Below, one piece after another: positions 12,349 to 23,852 of a stretch of DNA of 64,000 nucleotides. Within the stretch, counting starts at the first letter, position 1. Each line of letters opens with the position of its first letter. The translations under genes were made by a program, and so were the position numbers. Below the pieces are notes generated by a model, which made no database searches, was not told where the DNA came from, and saw only the letters and a list, made by a program, of their open reading frames with translations. Origin of the DNA: Batrachochytrium dendrobatidis JAM81 (lineage: Eukaryota > Chytridiomycota > Chytridiomycetes > Rhizophydiales); contig NW_006281102.1 in NCBI RefSeq assembly GCF_000203795.2, positions 476,567-540,566 of the forward strand, given 5' to 3'.

Positions 12349-12808
12349 CTTTAAAAACTACTCTTATGAGATCCTGCAGAATATAATGCTATTGGGAAGC
12401 GAGTCAAGTCGGAGGTTAAGATTCTAATCAAATCGCGTTTTACGGCAGGCCAACTACCATCAGTAGTCGAGTGTTGGTATCAAAAGTCGAGTTTGCTTGG
12501 CGTTGGTCAAACGCAACAGCGTGTTTGTAGTGTTATCTGATGTTCAAGTATATTTGGAATTGGTAATGTACATAATTCTAACTTGTACATCTTTAAAGCC
12601 ACAGTTGTTTATCAACTCATTTTGTACTTGGATAAGCAAAGACTAGTCAAAACATCACTCGGAGGATTCCAAATACATTCCATTATTCTGTGTATGTAAC
12701 CCATTCGACAAATAAATTCAAAACAGTAATACTAATTTAAAATTAACCTCAAACATTGCACCGGGTTCATTCCAAAAGTACAAAGAGCATGCAAGCGAAT
12801 ATAATCCT
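12349..12808. other. Intergenic region between RPS5 3' end and RhoGAP-like 5' end
   Basis: Both flanking genes run leftwards. The interval should hold the RhoGAP-like promoter and the RPS5 3' UTR and terminator. I recognise no conserved element in it. Confidence 0.5.
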
Positions 12809-13818
12809 TTATCGGTTGGACTATGTAAAATAAATAAATTAATACACGACTTGGGTCATGATAAAGGCAAGCTAGTACTACGGTTACCTTTGCAACACGT
12901 TCAAGCTCGTCCTTCTTCTTGATTGCATAAGAGTTGGATGATCCTTTTGCAGCGTTAATGAGCTCATCAGCAAGACATTCTGCAATAGTCTTGACATTGC
13001 GGAATGCTGCCTCACGAGATCCAGTGGTCAAAAGCCAGATAGCCTGATTAACGCGACGGAGAGGAGAGACATCAACAGCCTGACGACGGACAGTGCCTTG
13101 ACTACCAATACGGGTTGAATCTTCACGAGGACCGGTGTTGAGAACGGCATCAACAAGAACCTGGATGGGATTCTGATCAGTGAGCAAGTGAACAATCTCA
13201 AAAGCATGCTTGACAATGCGAGCAGCCATAAGCTTTTTGCCGTTGTTGCGGCCGTGCATCATGAGAGAGTTGGCAAGACGCTCAACAAGAGGACACTAAA
13301 GATCAGTGTTAGATTAGTTCAATACTTCAAGTGATGGATGGAATCAAGAATCGTACGTACCTGTGCCTTGCGGAAGCGCCTGACCTGGTAACGACCAGCA
13401 GTGTGGGGAAGGTAGACAGGGTTTGTCTTGACCATGACGTAGTCTTGGAGAGAGATATCCTTGACCTCAATGTCATGATAGCTAAAGATGAAACAAACAG
13501 GTCGAAATGAGTACACTGAGTAATTCAAATACAAAGATCCAGATATTTGAGGAGCAGCATGTTCCCACTGCAAACATCACTGCCATTACTGTTGCTGCTG
13601 CTCAACATTTTCCAGATATGAATTGCATCTCAGACTAATGTTACCTCCACTAGAGTTTACACATTCAAACATGTTAGTAAGCTTGATCCAAACAATCAGT
13701 AATTTCCATTCAAGTCATAGCTCTTCCCAGTCAGCTAAATTGTAGGTTTAGAACTCACCTTGTTGAAGAGCTTGATGGAAGTGGTGGTCTCCTCGGACTC
13801 GTCCCAGTTAGCAGACAT
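12809..13818 (-). CDS. RPS5: 40S ribosomal protein S5 (uS7)
   Basis: Small-subunit head protein near the E site. Five exons read leftwards: 13818-13759, a 5-nt microexon 13649-13645 (TGGAG), 13481-13361, 13295-12888 and a 12-nt last exon 12820-12809. They give 201 residues, within the usual 190-225. The microexon is required: it supplies Trp and part of Ser so that exon 1 (SIKLFNK) joins exon 3 ([15 protein letters not shown]) as the conserved KWSY motif. The last exon encodes Ser-Asn-Arg-stop, the universal uS7 end after ERVAK. Other blocks are [40 protein letters not shown] and [20 protein letters not shown]. It shares a 238-bp divergent promoter with DDX42, carrying two CACGTG sites. Confidence 0.97.
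13645..13649 (-). other. RPS5: 5-nt microexon of RPS5
   Basis: On the minus strand the sequence reads CTCTAG|TGGAG|GTAACA, giving a consensus acceptor and donor around five bases. Including them restores the invariant Lys-Trp-Ser-Tyr motif and the reading frame; skipping them shifts the frame and removes the tryptophan. Confidence 0.85.
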
Positions 13819-13994
13819 CTGTCAGATTAAAAAGACTGGTTAGTCCAACAGATTATTGCAATGCATATACGGATGGATGCACAAAATCCCGATCCGTGGA
13901 TGGATGGATTAGTAACAGCTGGAGCGACATACATTGATTCAGTGCCGGTTAAGCAGAGTCGCAGCCGTCCCAGTCTTGAAATTGGATGAAAATA

Positions 13995-14021
13995 CACGTG
14001 ATCAAATCCATACATCACGTG
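13995..14021. promoter_or_regulatory. Paired CACGTG motifs in the RPS5/DDX42 divergent promoter
   Basis: Two CACGTG cores at 13995-14000 and 14016-14021, the first followed by AT and the second preceded by AT, so the flanks are mirrored (CACGTGAT...ATCACGTG) with starts 21 bp apart, about two helical turns. They lie between the RPS5 start (13818) and the DDX42 start (14057). This is the best-formed example of the recurring motif. Confidence 0.5.
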
Positions 14022-14056
14022 TTAAACTCACTTTGAGTCGTCGTGCCGTATTTTCA

Positions 14057-16233
14057 ATGCCAATCTCCGCTTACGTCTTCATGTTTGGAAAGAAGTTGGT
14101 GCTCAAGACTTTGTCCAACAAGAGACCGCTCGATCATGACAGCGATGATGCAGCTGATTCTCATTCAGATACAGGCGTTTTTCGCTCGTCAACTACCGGA
14201 TCCAAAGTTGCCCGTATAGATCAGTCCACTGCATCTACTACTGCTGCTCTCAAACAGTCGGATGATGAAGAAAATCCATTGGATGCTTTCATGAAGGATC
14301 TTGAAGCTACTAAGCCATCTTCCAATCCTTCTACACATAAACTTCTTGATGGATTTGACAATGAAGATGATCATATTGAAAGCTACGTTAAGCATCTGCA
14401 ATCAAAAGGTGTTCAGATTGGTGCTGGAAACTCGTCAGCGATTCACCAAACAAGTGATGTAGATTCGGATGAGGAAGTCTATGCCACTGCGCGAGCTATT
14501 GATGCTCAGGAAATGCGAAATCTGGGATTGAATGAAATGCATGCTGCTGATGGATCCAAAAAAGAAATCGATCCTTTGCCCTTTATTGATCATGCAGCCA
14601 TGGATTACCCAGACTTTTCCAAAAACTTTTATACCGAACATCAAGATATATCTCAATTGAGCGACACGCAAGTTCAGACGATTCGTCAGCAACTCGATAT
14701 GCGTGTCTTTGGCAAGCATGTACCACGGCCTTGTATCTCATTTGCTCACTTTGGATTTGATGAATCGCTACTCAATTGTATTATCAAACATGGCTACACC
14801 GAACCAACAGGAATTCAACGTCAGGCTGTTCCTGTTGCATTGAGTGGCCATGATTTAATAGGTATTGCTCAGACTGGAAGCGGCAAAACCGCTGCCTTTT
14901 TGTGGCCAATGCTGGTTCATCTTATGGATCAGCCCGAACTCGAGCGTGGTGATGGTCCTATTGGATTGGTTCTGGCTCCAACTCGTGAGCTGGCCCATCA
15001 GATTTATCTCGAAGCTAAAAAATTCTCCAAAGCTTATCAAGGCGTCCGAGTCACTGTTCTCTACGGCGGAGTAAGTAAAAACGACCAGTTTAAGGAACTT
15101 CGTGCGGGAGTCGAAATCCTGGTAGCTACACCTGGCCGCCTCATTGATCTGATTAAAATGAAGGCTACCAACCTCACTCGTGTTACATACCTTGTCCTTG
15201 ACGAAGCAGATCAAATGCTGAATCTGGGATTTGAACCTCAAGTTCGATCCATCTGTGACCATATCCGTCCCGATCGTCAAACTCTTTTGTTTAGTGCTAC
15301 ATTTCGCAAGCGCATTGAACATCTTGTGCGCGCGTTACTCAACAACCCTACTCGTATTTCCATTGGTAATGTTGGCCAGTCTAATAGTGATATTACTCAG
15401 ATTCCTGTGGTTTTGGAAAACGATGGCGTCAAGTTTGGATGGCTGACTGCCCATTTACCTAGACTCGTTGCTCAAGGACCTGTTCTTGTGTTTGTATCGC
15501 GCAAGGCTGGTGTAGATGAGCTGGCTTCCAATTTGAGTGCGGCTGTAGGCAGATCGATTCTATCCTCTGAATCAAATCCTTTTCCAAATCAACAGCAAAT
15601 TGCTAGTGTTGTTGGCGCACTCCATGGTGATCTTATGCAGGCTCAACGAGATCAAGTTCTCAAGGAGTTTAAAAGTGGCAAATCGCGAGTGCTTGTGAGC
15701 ACAGATGTTGCATCCCGAGGATTGGATATTAAGGGTGTCAAGACTGTCATCAACTATGATGGTGAGTCAATTCATTTGTTTCAAATCAGGTTGATTGATT
15801 TTAACGCTGGTGTCACATATACCTCGTACAATACTATATAGTATCCAAGGATATTGACTCGTATGTTCATCGTATTGGTCGAACGGGTCGTGCAGGAGAA
15901 AAGGGAACAGCATATACACTCATCACGATGCAGGAGGACCGGTTTGCATCTGATCTGGTTCAGCTGATGGAAAACGGCAATCAAGCCCCAACGGAAGCAT
16001 TGGTAAACTTGGCCATGCAAAATCCATGGTTTCGCAAAATGAAGCAAGGAGGTGGTCGTGGAGCAAGAGGGGAGGATCGTGGAAGAGGTCGGGGAAGCAG
16101 AGGAAGAGGGCGTACTGGACTTGGGTTCCAGCGTGGTAATAGAGGTAGAGGGGGAAACCATGAAGTCGGTACAGGATCCAACTCATTGCATTCATCTATT
16201 GCATTCACTCGTAGCGGAACGTATAACAAATAA
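14057..16233 (+). CDS. DDX42: DEAD-box ATP-dependent RNA helicase, DDX42 family
   Basis: Spliceosome-associated (SF3b-linked) RNA helicase family. Two exons, 14057-15761 and 15842-16233, make 698 residues; an in-frame ATG at 14081 is an alternative start. Before the core sits the DDX42-type block NFYTEHQDISQLSDTQVQ and the Q motif FAHFGFDESLL...TGIQRQ. Core motifs: AQTGSGKT near residue 271, PTRELAHQI, TPGRLIDLIKMKATNL, DEAD near 382, SATFRKRIEHLVRALL, DVASRGLDIKGV and, after the intron, HRIGRTGRAG. The C-terminus is a short RGG/RG tail (GGGRGARGEDRGRGRGSRGR) that probably binds RNA. The N-terminal 200 residues are acidic and Ser-rich. All catalytic residues seem intact. Confidence 0.95.
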
Positions 16234-16567
16234 TTCAATGGCGAACCTTTTTTTATAACCAGAGATTTTTCAAACTCAATAGATACTCGGCTAATATTTT
16301 ATTCAGATTGGTATTTCAAACCAGTGGTTTTGGGCGGATTGGTTTGAAGCCGCTTTGAGAATCTAAACTTGTCATTTAGATTGTCGATTGTTCTAGTCAA
16401 GCTACTCTAGGTTTAGCAACCTTTACTGTTGACATAAATCATATACACGGCTTAAAATCCATTAAACAGATGGTGAAACCCTCGGGCGGACAAGACTCGA
16501 TGAGCGAATAGTGTCAATTTTTAAATAATTCATTTTATAATAAACCAGTCTGCAGCATATAGATCAC
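16234..16567. other. Convergent intergenic region between DDX42 and the K+ channel
   Basis: Both genes end here. The DNA is AT-rich with no ORF of note and no repeat terminus; it presumably carries both polyadenylation regions. Confidence 0.55.
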
Positions 16568-19500
16568 TCAAGAATCCCAATTGGGTCGTTTTGATGCAAG
16601 TAAAAACACTGAGTCATCTCGATGGATAACAATATCTGGAGCAGGATTTACAAGCACGTACTTGACAACTTGAGGTGTCCTATTCCGTTTGAATTTAGTT
16701 TCCCGGCTATTTCCAAATGCACTCGACCCGGTGTAAGTGGTGCCTCGATCAACCGTGCGACGATACAATCCTAATGGTATTGCACCATATCGCATCACAA
16801 TGTACCCAAAGAATGATCCATACAGCAAGCCAGAGAATCTGCCATCTGACGGCATATGAACTTGGTAAAAGTTTCCGTGGTTGTCCGAGTCATGCATTGC
16901 AATTTGATCATCAGTTAGACCAAGCTGCTCAAACGATGACTGAGCCGTCTGCCCCATTCCGCCATACATCGACCCTTGCATCCCATCACTGGCAAACCCT
17001 ACAGGAACTTTGGTCGTCGCCGTTGTTCCATTGAACAAAAACATCTTCAGTACACGTAAAAGATATTCGTTATAATACGTTTGGCAGAGAATCGAGTGAA
17101 ACAAGCTTTGAGAAAAAACATGTCCACCCACAAATGCCGGAATCATGTTTTGTCCGTGAATGTCATTCACATCGCTACCAGATCCCGTCTGTGGATGGGG
17201 TAGGTTCGATGATGGGGAAACGCTGTTTGATGCTCCAACAAACTTCATATTTTCTCGATGAACAAACTCGACCATGATAAATAGCTTCTGTGATGGTGTG
17301 GTACGAGTATCTGGAATAGCTGATGTAACAGGTATCGCTGTAGAAGCATACTGAACAGCTCCCTTGTTTACCAAATTACTTGGTGGTCGAGGAATTTTGG
17401 AAACCCGCGCAAATGCCTGTGCATTGGTCTGTTCCTGGTTATTAGACGGGCTAGATTGATTTGTGGACAACGCCTTTGGCGTTTTTGAAGAAGATGCACA
17501 CATTGCCTGAATATTTAGCAAGGAAAGCAGCGCGGGTGCATCGGCAGATCGGTCTAATATGCTTTGTTGACTAGGATTGACCAAAACAATTGCACGAGAT
17601 GCATGCTGTACCAATGCTTTGCGTAAATCCTTTCGAAGCAATGGTGTACCAACGATATAGTATATGTTGCGAAACGCTGATAAAATTTCCCACTCTTCAT
17701 CTGAAGGTGGGCCAGAGCAAAGGAGAACAATCGGACATTTATGATCTTTATGGCGAAAAGGAGCAACAAAATAAGCTAGATTTTTTGGAAACGATTCTGC
17801 GAGTGAGCAGAGAAGAAGGTGACCTGTAAGTGTTGCTGGAACGGATCCTACTTCCACGGTAGGAGAAGCGTTTGGAACTTGCGATGCTGTTGGAGTTGAT
17901 TGACGTGGTGTTAAAGGCGTTTGAGCGGATAATGGCCGGACCGCATTTGGTGGAATAGGGGTTGCAATATTTGATAATACAGATGCTTTTGGCGTCACCA
18001 ATTCAGTATCTGACAGTGCGCTTTGAAGGTCATTGCTAGCATATGCGCTGATGCTTTCAGAATCAGTTGAAGCAGTGATTTTCAAGGGTTTAGTAGAGCT
18101 GGAGCCATTTGATTGTCCCAATGAAGCTCCAGCGAATATGCGAGAAAACAACCGCTTTTTTTTCTCGTTTGTAGCCGTTTTAAGTGGCGATGACAAGGGA
18201 GCAGGGGATTGACTAAAGTGATCCGTAACACTCTCTACCGGATCATCTTCAGATACCAGAGTGTCAATCTTGGGCTGAATTTCTGGTAGAATAGGGTTAG
18301 AAATATTACTTAGCACTTGCTCGGCTGTAGGTGCCTCTTCCTCCACATCCACTGGTCCATCTTTTTGACCGTTTCCAAGAACAATCAACTCATCAATGGC
18401 CTTGACGCGTTTCTTACTGTTTCGTTCATAATTTTGCAACAACGAGCTGCTGGAACCAAACGATCTTTCCTGACTATCATCATGTTCAACTATAGAGTTT
18501 CTTGAAATAAAATTACCAAAGAGTGGCGAAGTCAAAGAAACCGATGTGCTAGGATCCGCATCGCTACCAAAACTCATCGATCTACGGCCGTTTAAATCTT
18601 CCGGTGGAGAAATGCCACAGGATGGATCAAATGATACGGATTGCGGTGCTTGGACAGCCTCAACATGATTAGTCGCTTCTGTAGCTACAGCAGCAGCTTG
18701 TTCCTCAAGCTGTCGCACGCGATCTAGCTCAGCCAAGTAAGTTTTTACCCATTGATCAACCTCATTCGGAGTCATATTCGAGCCAGCTACAGTATGATCC
18801 CCAGTGTCCGAATCTGAATGCGTAGTTTCGTCATTCAAATTTAAAACGCCCTCTCCAGTCCAACTCTCAGAACTCCATAACAGCCCATTTGAAGCAATCT
18901 TTGAGGCAATGTGACTATGCGTGGTCAGTATATATGCCATCTCACCACCCCTCAACACATAATTTAATGGATTGAATACAATATTGTGCTTAGGATCCCG
19001 CCCAGATTTCGTATTCGTAGCTTCCCCATCATCATCCTCGCAGTCCTCAAACCCCAGTGCAAACATGACTGCATGATGCTCTTTATAAATTTGTGCAACC
19101 GCAGCAGAAAACTTTACACCAGCATAGCATTTAGCAGAAAGTTTAACAGCGTAGAGCTCCATTCTTGCGCCTGCAAAATACTCTTGAACCCATTGAGATT
19201 GGTTGTCAAGTTTCAAATTGCTTATAGCGCGATCAGGAATAGATGTTGTTATCAAATACATAAAGGTTGAAAATCCTGGAGCAAGACTGTTCTGAGCCAG
19301 CATTCCCATCATAAATTCGTCAATACAAAGGGTATGGTCAGCCAAGTGAACCAGATGGGTTTTGTTTCCTGGAAGCAAAATTTGAGCAAACACTTTGAGT
19401 GAATCGTGGTATTTTCTCAATGCCTAATGCGTTACATCAATAACCAAAATAATGGCATTAGTAGTTGAAACTCGACACATTCGGCTTATAGTGTGATAAA

Positions 19501-21046
19501 CATACCAATGCACGCATGACACTTTTTGCATCTTCTTCGACAGGATCGGCGTCGCGGTTTCTGCTTGATAAAATAAATGCAGCTTCGGCATGACTAGCAC
19601 TAACCTTGTGTAGACTATGAAACGACATGGCACTTCCCTTGACATACTGAGTACGACTACTATAGATTGGATCGGTCAAAAGTGCTTGTAGCTCCTCATT
19701 CGGTTCCTCGGGATTAAGCATAACAATCTGCGTATTCATTGTCTTATGGCCGTGGTCTTCACAGAAAAACTCTCTAAAAAAATCACGCAAGTTGGCTACA
19801 TCAAAATGACCAACAAGGAGAACATGGTTTTGATTTGATGATTGACTATAGCGCCTATCGTACTTGCTTTTGCTACGAATGAGCATAATGAGATCCGAGA
19901 GAGATGTAGGGATGAAAATGGCGCCAACAATCATGACGTAGAGAGTGATTATTCGACTAAAAAAGTTGTCTGGGACAATGTTAGTGCTCAGACCGCTTGT
20001 AGAACTTACGGCAATAGTGTAAAACACATCAAAGAAACTGAGATCATAGTATTTTTGAATGATATAGAGACAGATGTGAACCCATGCGGTCACGGTAAAC
20101 AGTGTATTGAAGATGGATAAACCAATATTAAGCGTCTTTTGAAGGATAGGAGAGATCCGAAACAAGACATTTTTTCTATTGTTACAATAAAAAGTAAAGT
20201 TTAATAAAACCCATCTGTGTTATCGCAGCAAATTGGTTTGGTGAAAGGGATGCAAATACAAAACCCATTCATTAGTGTCGTCAAACAAATAGTGTATCAA
20301 TGCATGCTCACCCAGGTCTTAGACATCTGCTAATGGAAATATGCAATCGCCAGAATCTTAATGGATACAGAAACACAAACAAGCCGCCTTCTAGAAACGA
20401 GTTTTCGTATCGCTCCTGCCAGAGATATGCCCAGATCACAGGCAGGGTTGTCGAGAGAGAAAATAGGGTCAGCATGGACGAGAAAGCTTTAATTGGATCC
20501 AGAGAGATGTACTGTCTAGGAGCCCATTGCAAAAACAGCAGCAATGCAATGACAAAATCAACATCTTCGAGAATCTGCGGAGGAGGGGGTGGAGGAGGGA
20601 TTTGATTCCTGCTGCCCATAGTATAGCTAGTCATGGTGATATAAACTGCAACAAATGCCATGTTGAACACAGAATCAACGAGATCCCACCTACATGTATA
20701 AGAATGCAAGTTAATTGACGAGAGCTGGACGAGGTTGTTATTGAAATAGTTACCATCTTGCTAGATGAGAACTGTCCAGTTTGTATGACAGCTGTTCTCT
20801 CCAGGTTGGTTCGTCGTCCTTTCTTGAGCCTTTGGGAGCAAATAGACTAGAGAATCCCAAGTGTCTGCCATGCACAGATGGCTCGTCTTCCGAGACGTAG
20901 TCGTCAGATTCATCGTCCTGTTCGTAGTAACGAGACTGCGTGTAGAAATGGGATGTTGCTCTGGATGGTCGTTGTGTGGGCTGAGGAAGCAGAGGCTGCT
21001 GTTGCTGGCCATTCCTGATAATAGCTCTTCTCACACCCTGCATCAT
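16568..21046 (-). CDS. Slo/BK-like potassium channel with two RCK domains and an atypical pore
   Basis: Four exons, 21046-20754, 20689-20312, 20175-19506 and 19423-16568, give 1398 residues, similar in size to animal Slo1. The cytosolic N-terminus is Gln/Pro-rich. S1-S4-like helices follow, with Arg-rich PLRFWRLHISISRCLRPGK as the S4 candidate. The pore region is FFDVFYTIAVSSTSGLSTNI, then an S6 helix and RCK1 starting HVLLVGHFDVANLRDFF. RCK1 continues with LNPEEPNEELQALL, VKGSAMSFHSLHKV and FNPLNYVLRGGEMAYIL. After a long Ser-rich linker RCK2 begins LTGHLLLCSLAESFPKNL and contains FVGGHVFSQSLFHSILCQTY. Architecture is BK, but the filter reads TSGLST where TVGYGD is expected (about 19984-20001). 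No acidic calcium bowl is obvious. Ion selectivity cannot be predicted. Confidence 0.85.
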
Positions 21047-21113
21047 GCTTGCAGGATTAACCAGTTTCAGGCTATGGAAGAAACTGACAATCGAGAACAA
21101 AGCCTAAGCATTC

Positions 21114-23254
21114 TCAAGGACTGTTTATTGCATTCCGGATCAACTGCAGTATCCATCGATCGGTATTCACCAACACCAGTTCATCTCTCTGCAGACTCAC
21201 TGATCCAAGCTTATGTTTTCTATATTCCAATGCATGTTGATACTCTTTGTAGAGCATCGCAACCATGCTCTTGATGTGCTCGTTGCGCTGAGGAATCTGC
21301 TTAAACTGCTCTTTAATCCTCTGGGTTATGCAATCACAGTGGATCTTGCAATATAAATGTTGAAGAATCCACAACGAACACATACTCGGGTTGAATCCTC
21401 TGCGTGGCCTGCCAAACTCGACCCGATATAGTTTTGGCGACGCCATGGCCAGATCCACAATGGCGTCGATGATATCGATCTGGGTTTCTTTGTAGATTGA
21501 TTTTGGGTCTTTTGATTGAGCATTCAACACTCTTGGAATATCTTCAATCGCAACGGATTCCAGACAGAGTAAAGCTGCTTTTTCCAATAAAGTAATTCCC
21601 TCGATTGTCACTGATACGCAGCCGTTGAGATCTAGTCGACGAAGAAATCGACATTCATTAGCAAGTCTTGACAATACCCCATCAGTCACATGAGGGTTGT
21701 GTCTGCATGATAAATCCTGCAACATCTTGCAGCTCTTTCCTAGACAGGAGAAAAAATCATTTCCAAGATGCGGGATATAGTTCACATTGAGTGATCGTAG
21801 ATTTGTACATGCAAATCCAGTTTGCATGGTTAATGGGTATATTTCTACTTTAAACATGATTGCTGAAGGGGTGTGGAGTGAGCCTGATATATCCAACTTT
21901 TCGAGACGACTGGATTTTGTCAGAAATGAATTGAAAAAGGTTGTATCGTCAAAAATGGTGAGCGACTTTAGTGCAAGCAAGCGAAGAGTGGATGCATGAC
22001 GTTCAAGCATTGAAATGACTGTGGTTGGCATGCTTGCATTTGTAATGGAAAATGATTCAAGGAAAACAAGTTGCTTTAATAGATTGGCGAGGTGAGCTGG
22101 ATTGGTTAATGATGCATCCAGCATGTCGAATCTGGAAATCCGTGCTGTAAACCGCGACTGCGTTGGGAATGCAATGACAGAAGAAATGGGCATTTCAGAA
22201 AGATCTGAACTCAATGCTAGACTGGGCATTTGATTGAAGGTCGTATTGCCATCCATATGGTGTGGTGGCTCTACAAAATCGTTGGCATCGTTCAAAGTAG
22301 ATGTAGTCATCACAGCAGACATGATAATTTGTGATGGTTTGGAAAATGGGAAATTCAATGACCATGCAACATCCACTGCATATTGGAAATTGCATTTTTG
22401 GATCGATACATCTAGTATACGAATAGCTGGCATCAGCACGTATGATACATTTTTGATGATACTTTCCTCGTCTGCCTCGTCAAAAATGTCATCTGATGAA
22501 CTATAAGGATTATAGGCTCTTGTTGCTGGCTCAACTGAGGCAGGAATGAGTGCATCTTCCAAAGTGGTTTGATTTGTCAAGATCATTCGAGTTGTTTCAC
22601 TATGCGGATGTGTAGTCAACATGTGTTTGTATGACAGACCAACACGGACATCAAGTGATCGAAGCTGAGGACACAGTGAGATTAAAATACCCACAATGTA
22701 TATCTGACCAAGAAAGTGAGACAAGTCACGGAACGATGATGATCGATTGTATGGCATGGCCAAGTCGAGTTGGATATGACGGACATAGCAAAGCGTGTCT
22801 GGATAAGTTTGAAGAAACTTTTTGGGAATTGACTGTATTGTTCCCAAGCTGTCTAGATCAAGATATATACGATTTTCGGCTTTGCGAATTATTTTTTGTA
22901 AAAATCCTTCTAAACATGATCATTCAATACATGGATTAAACACACTAATCGATATTTCTCAAATGGAGAGTGTTTAAACGTACTAGGCCGATCTTGACCA
23001 CAAGTGGTTAAAACGAGTTGCTTCCATAGTGATGGCTTGCCAATTGCCCGCCATCTCCGACAGCAGCGCACACATGCCTTTATTGTAGACATATCAGCAT
23101 TCTGTAGAATCATGTTTAGCAATTCATCGATTCCCAAGACCATTTGAGCAACTGCAGAATGGTGTGCAGTTACAGGATGTGGTGCTGTAGTTTGTAATGC
23201 GGTGTTCACAGCGATCATGGAAATGCTAGTTGAATGCACACCAGCCAACGACAT
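21114..23254 (-). CDS. F-box and leucine-rich-repeat protein
   Basis: Likely substrate receptor of an SCF ubiquitin ligase. Two exons, 23254-22984 and 22909-21114, join at a GTACGT donor to give 688 residues. The alternative of reading through the first exon's end meets stops. Near residue 40 an F-box-like segment reads LGIDELLNMILQNADMSTIK followed by CRRWRAIGKPSLWKQLVL. The rest is a degenerate LRR array with units such as LRSLNVNYIPHLGNDFF, LQDLSCRHNPHVTDGVLSRL and LRRLDLNGCVSVTIEGITLL, close to the cysteine-containing AMN1/FBXL type. The substrate is unknown. The stop lies 67 bp from the start of the K+ channel gene on the same strand. Confidence 0.75.
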
Positions 23255-23852
23255 AAATGAATAAAAAGTGATTGAATATCAAAATATTTCTGATGAGAGT
23301 AACTTGAACGTAGAGATTCTGTTGGGAAAAGTCAATGCAAAGTGTGGCGATTGAGCATAAAATGGAAAGCGAGATTCTTATGGCGTTTTTTTGAAAGCAT
23401 AAAATGGTTTTGTTGAAAGTATGGAGAGCGAGTTGGAGGCAACTGAAGGGGTGGATGTAGAAAGACTGGTTGAATGCGCAGAACATCACTTGGAAATAAC
23501 CAGCTTGAAACAGCTGTAAAAGCAAGACTTTTTGTGCACAATGGAAATATCCACGTAAGCGAGTTGAGCCTTTTACACGGTCAATAGAAAGACGAGTCTT
23601 TAAGTCATACGCTGTTTCTACACACAACTGTAGTTGAAGATTCATAACTATTGAACACATTCCAACTTTATCATTTCAATTCCAACCAGTTCAATGCCAT
23701 CTGGCAGTGTGTACAAATTCATTGCTTGAATCTCGATAATTTGTAATTTTTTTATTCAACGATTCAAAGGCTGTTTGCATCTTGTGCTGCTGGATTGCTA
23801 ATTGGTTTGCTGTCCAGACAATCTTTACAGCAAGCATTCACATCACTTATAC
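23255..23852. other. Divergent promoter region between F-box/LRR and mL38
   Basis: About 600 bp. A 144-codon open frame on the minus strand (23660-23226) has no recognisable domain, is Phe/Leu/Ile/Cys-rich, and overlaps the F-box gene start, so I do not call it a gene. No repeat or CACGTG site seen. Confidence 0.45.

Noticed and set aside
23226..23660. 144-codon open frame on the minus strand
   Set aside because: Hydrophobic, no domain or signal pattern, and overlapping the F-box gene's start; most likely chance in the divergent promoter.
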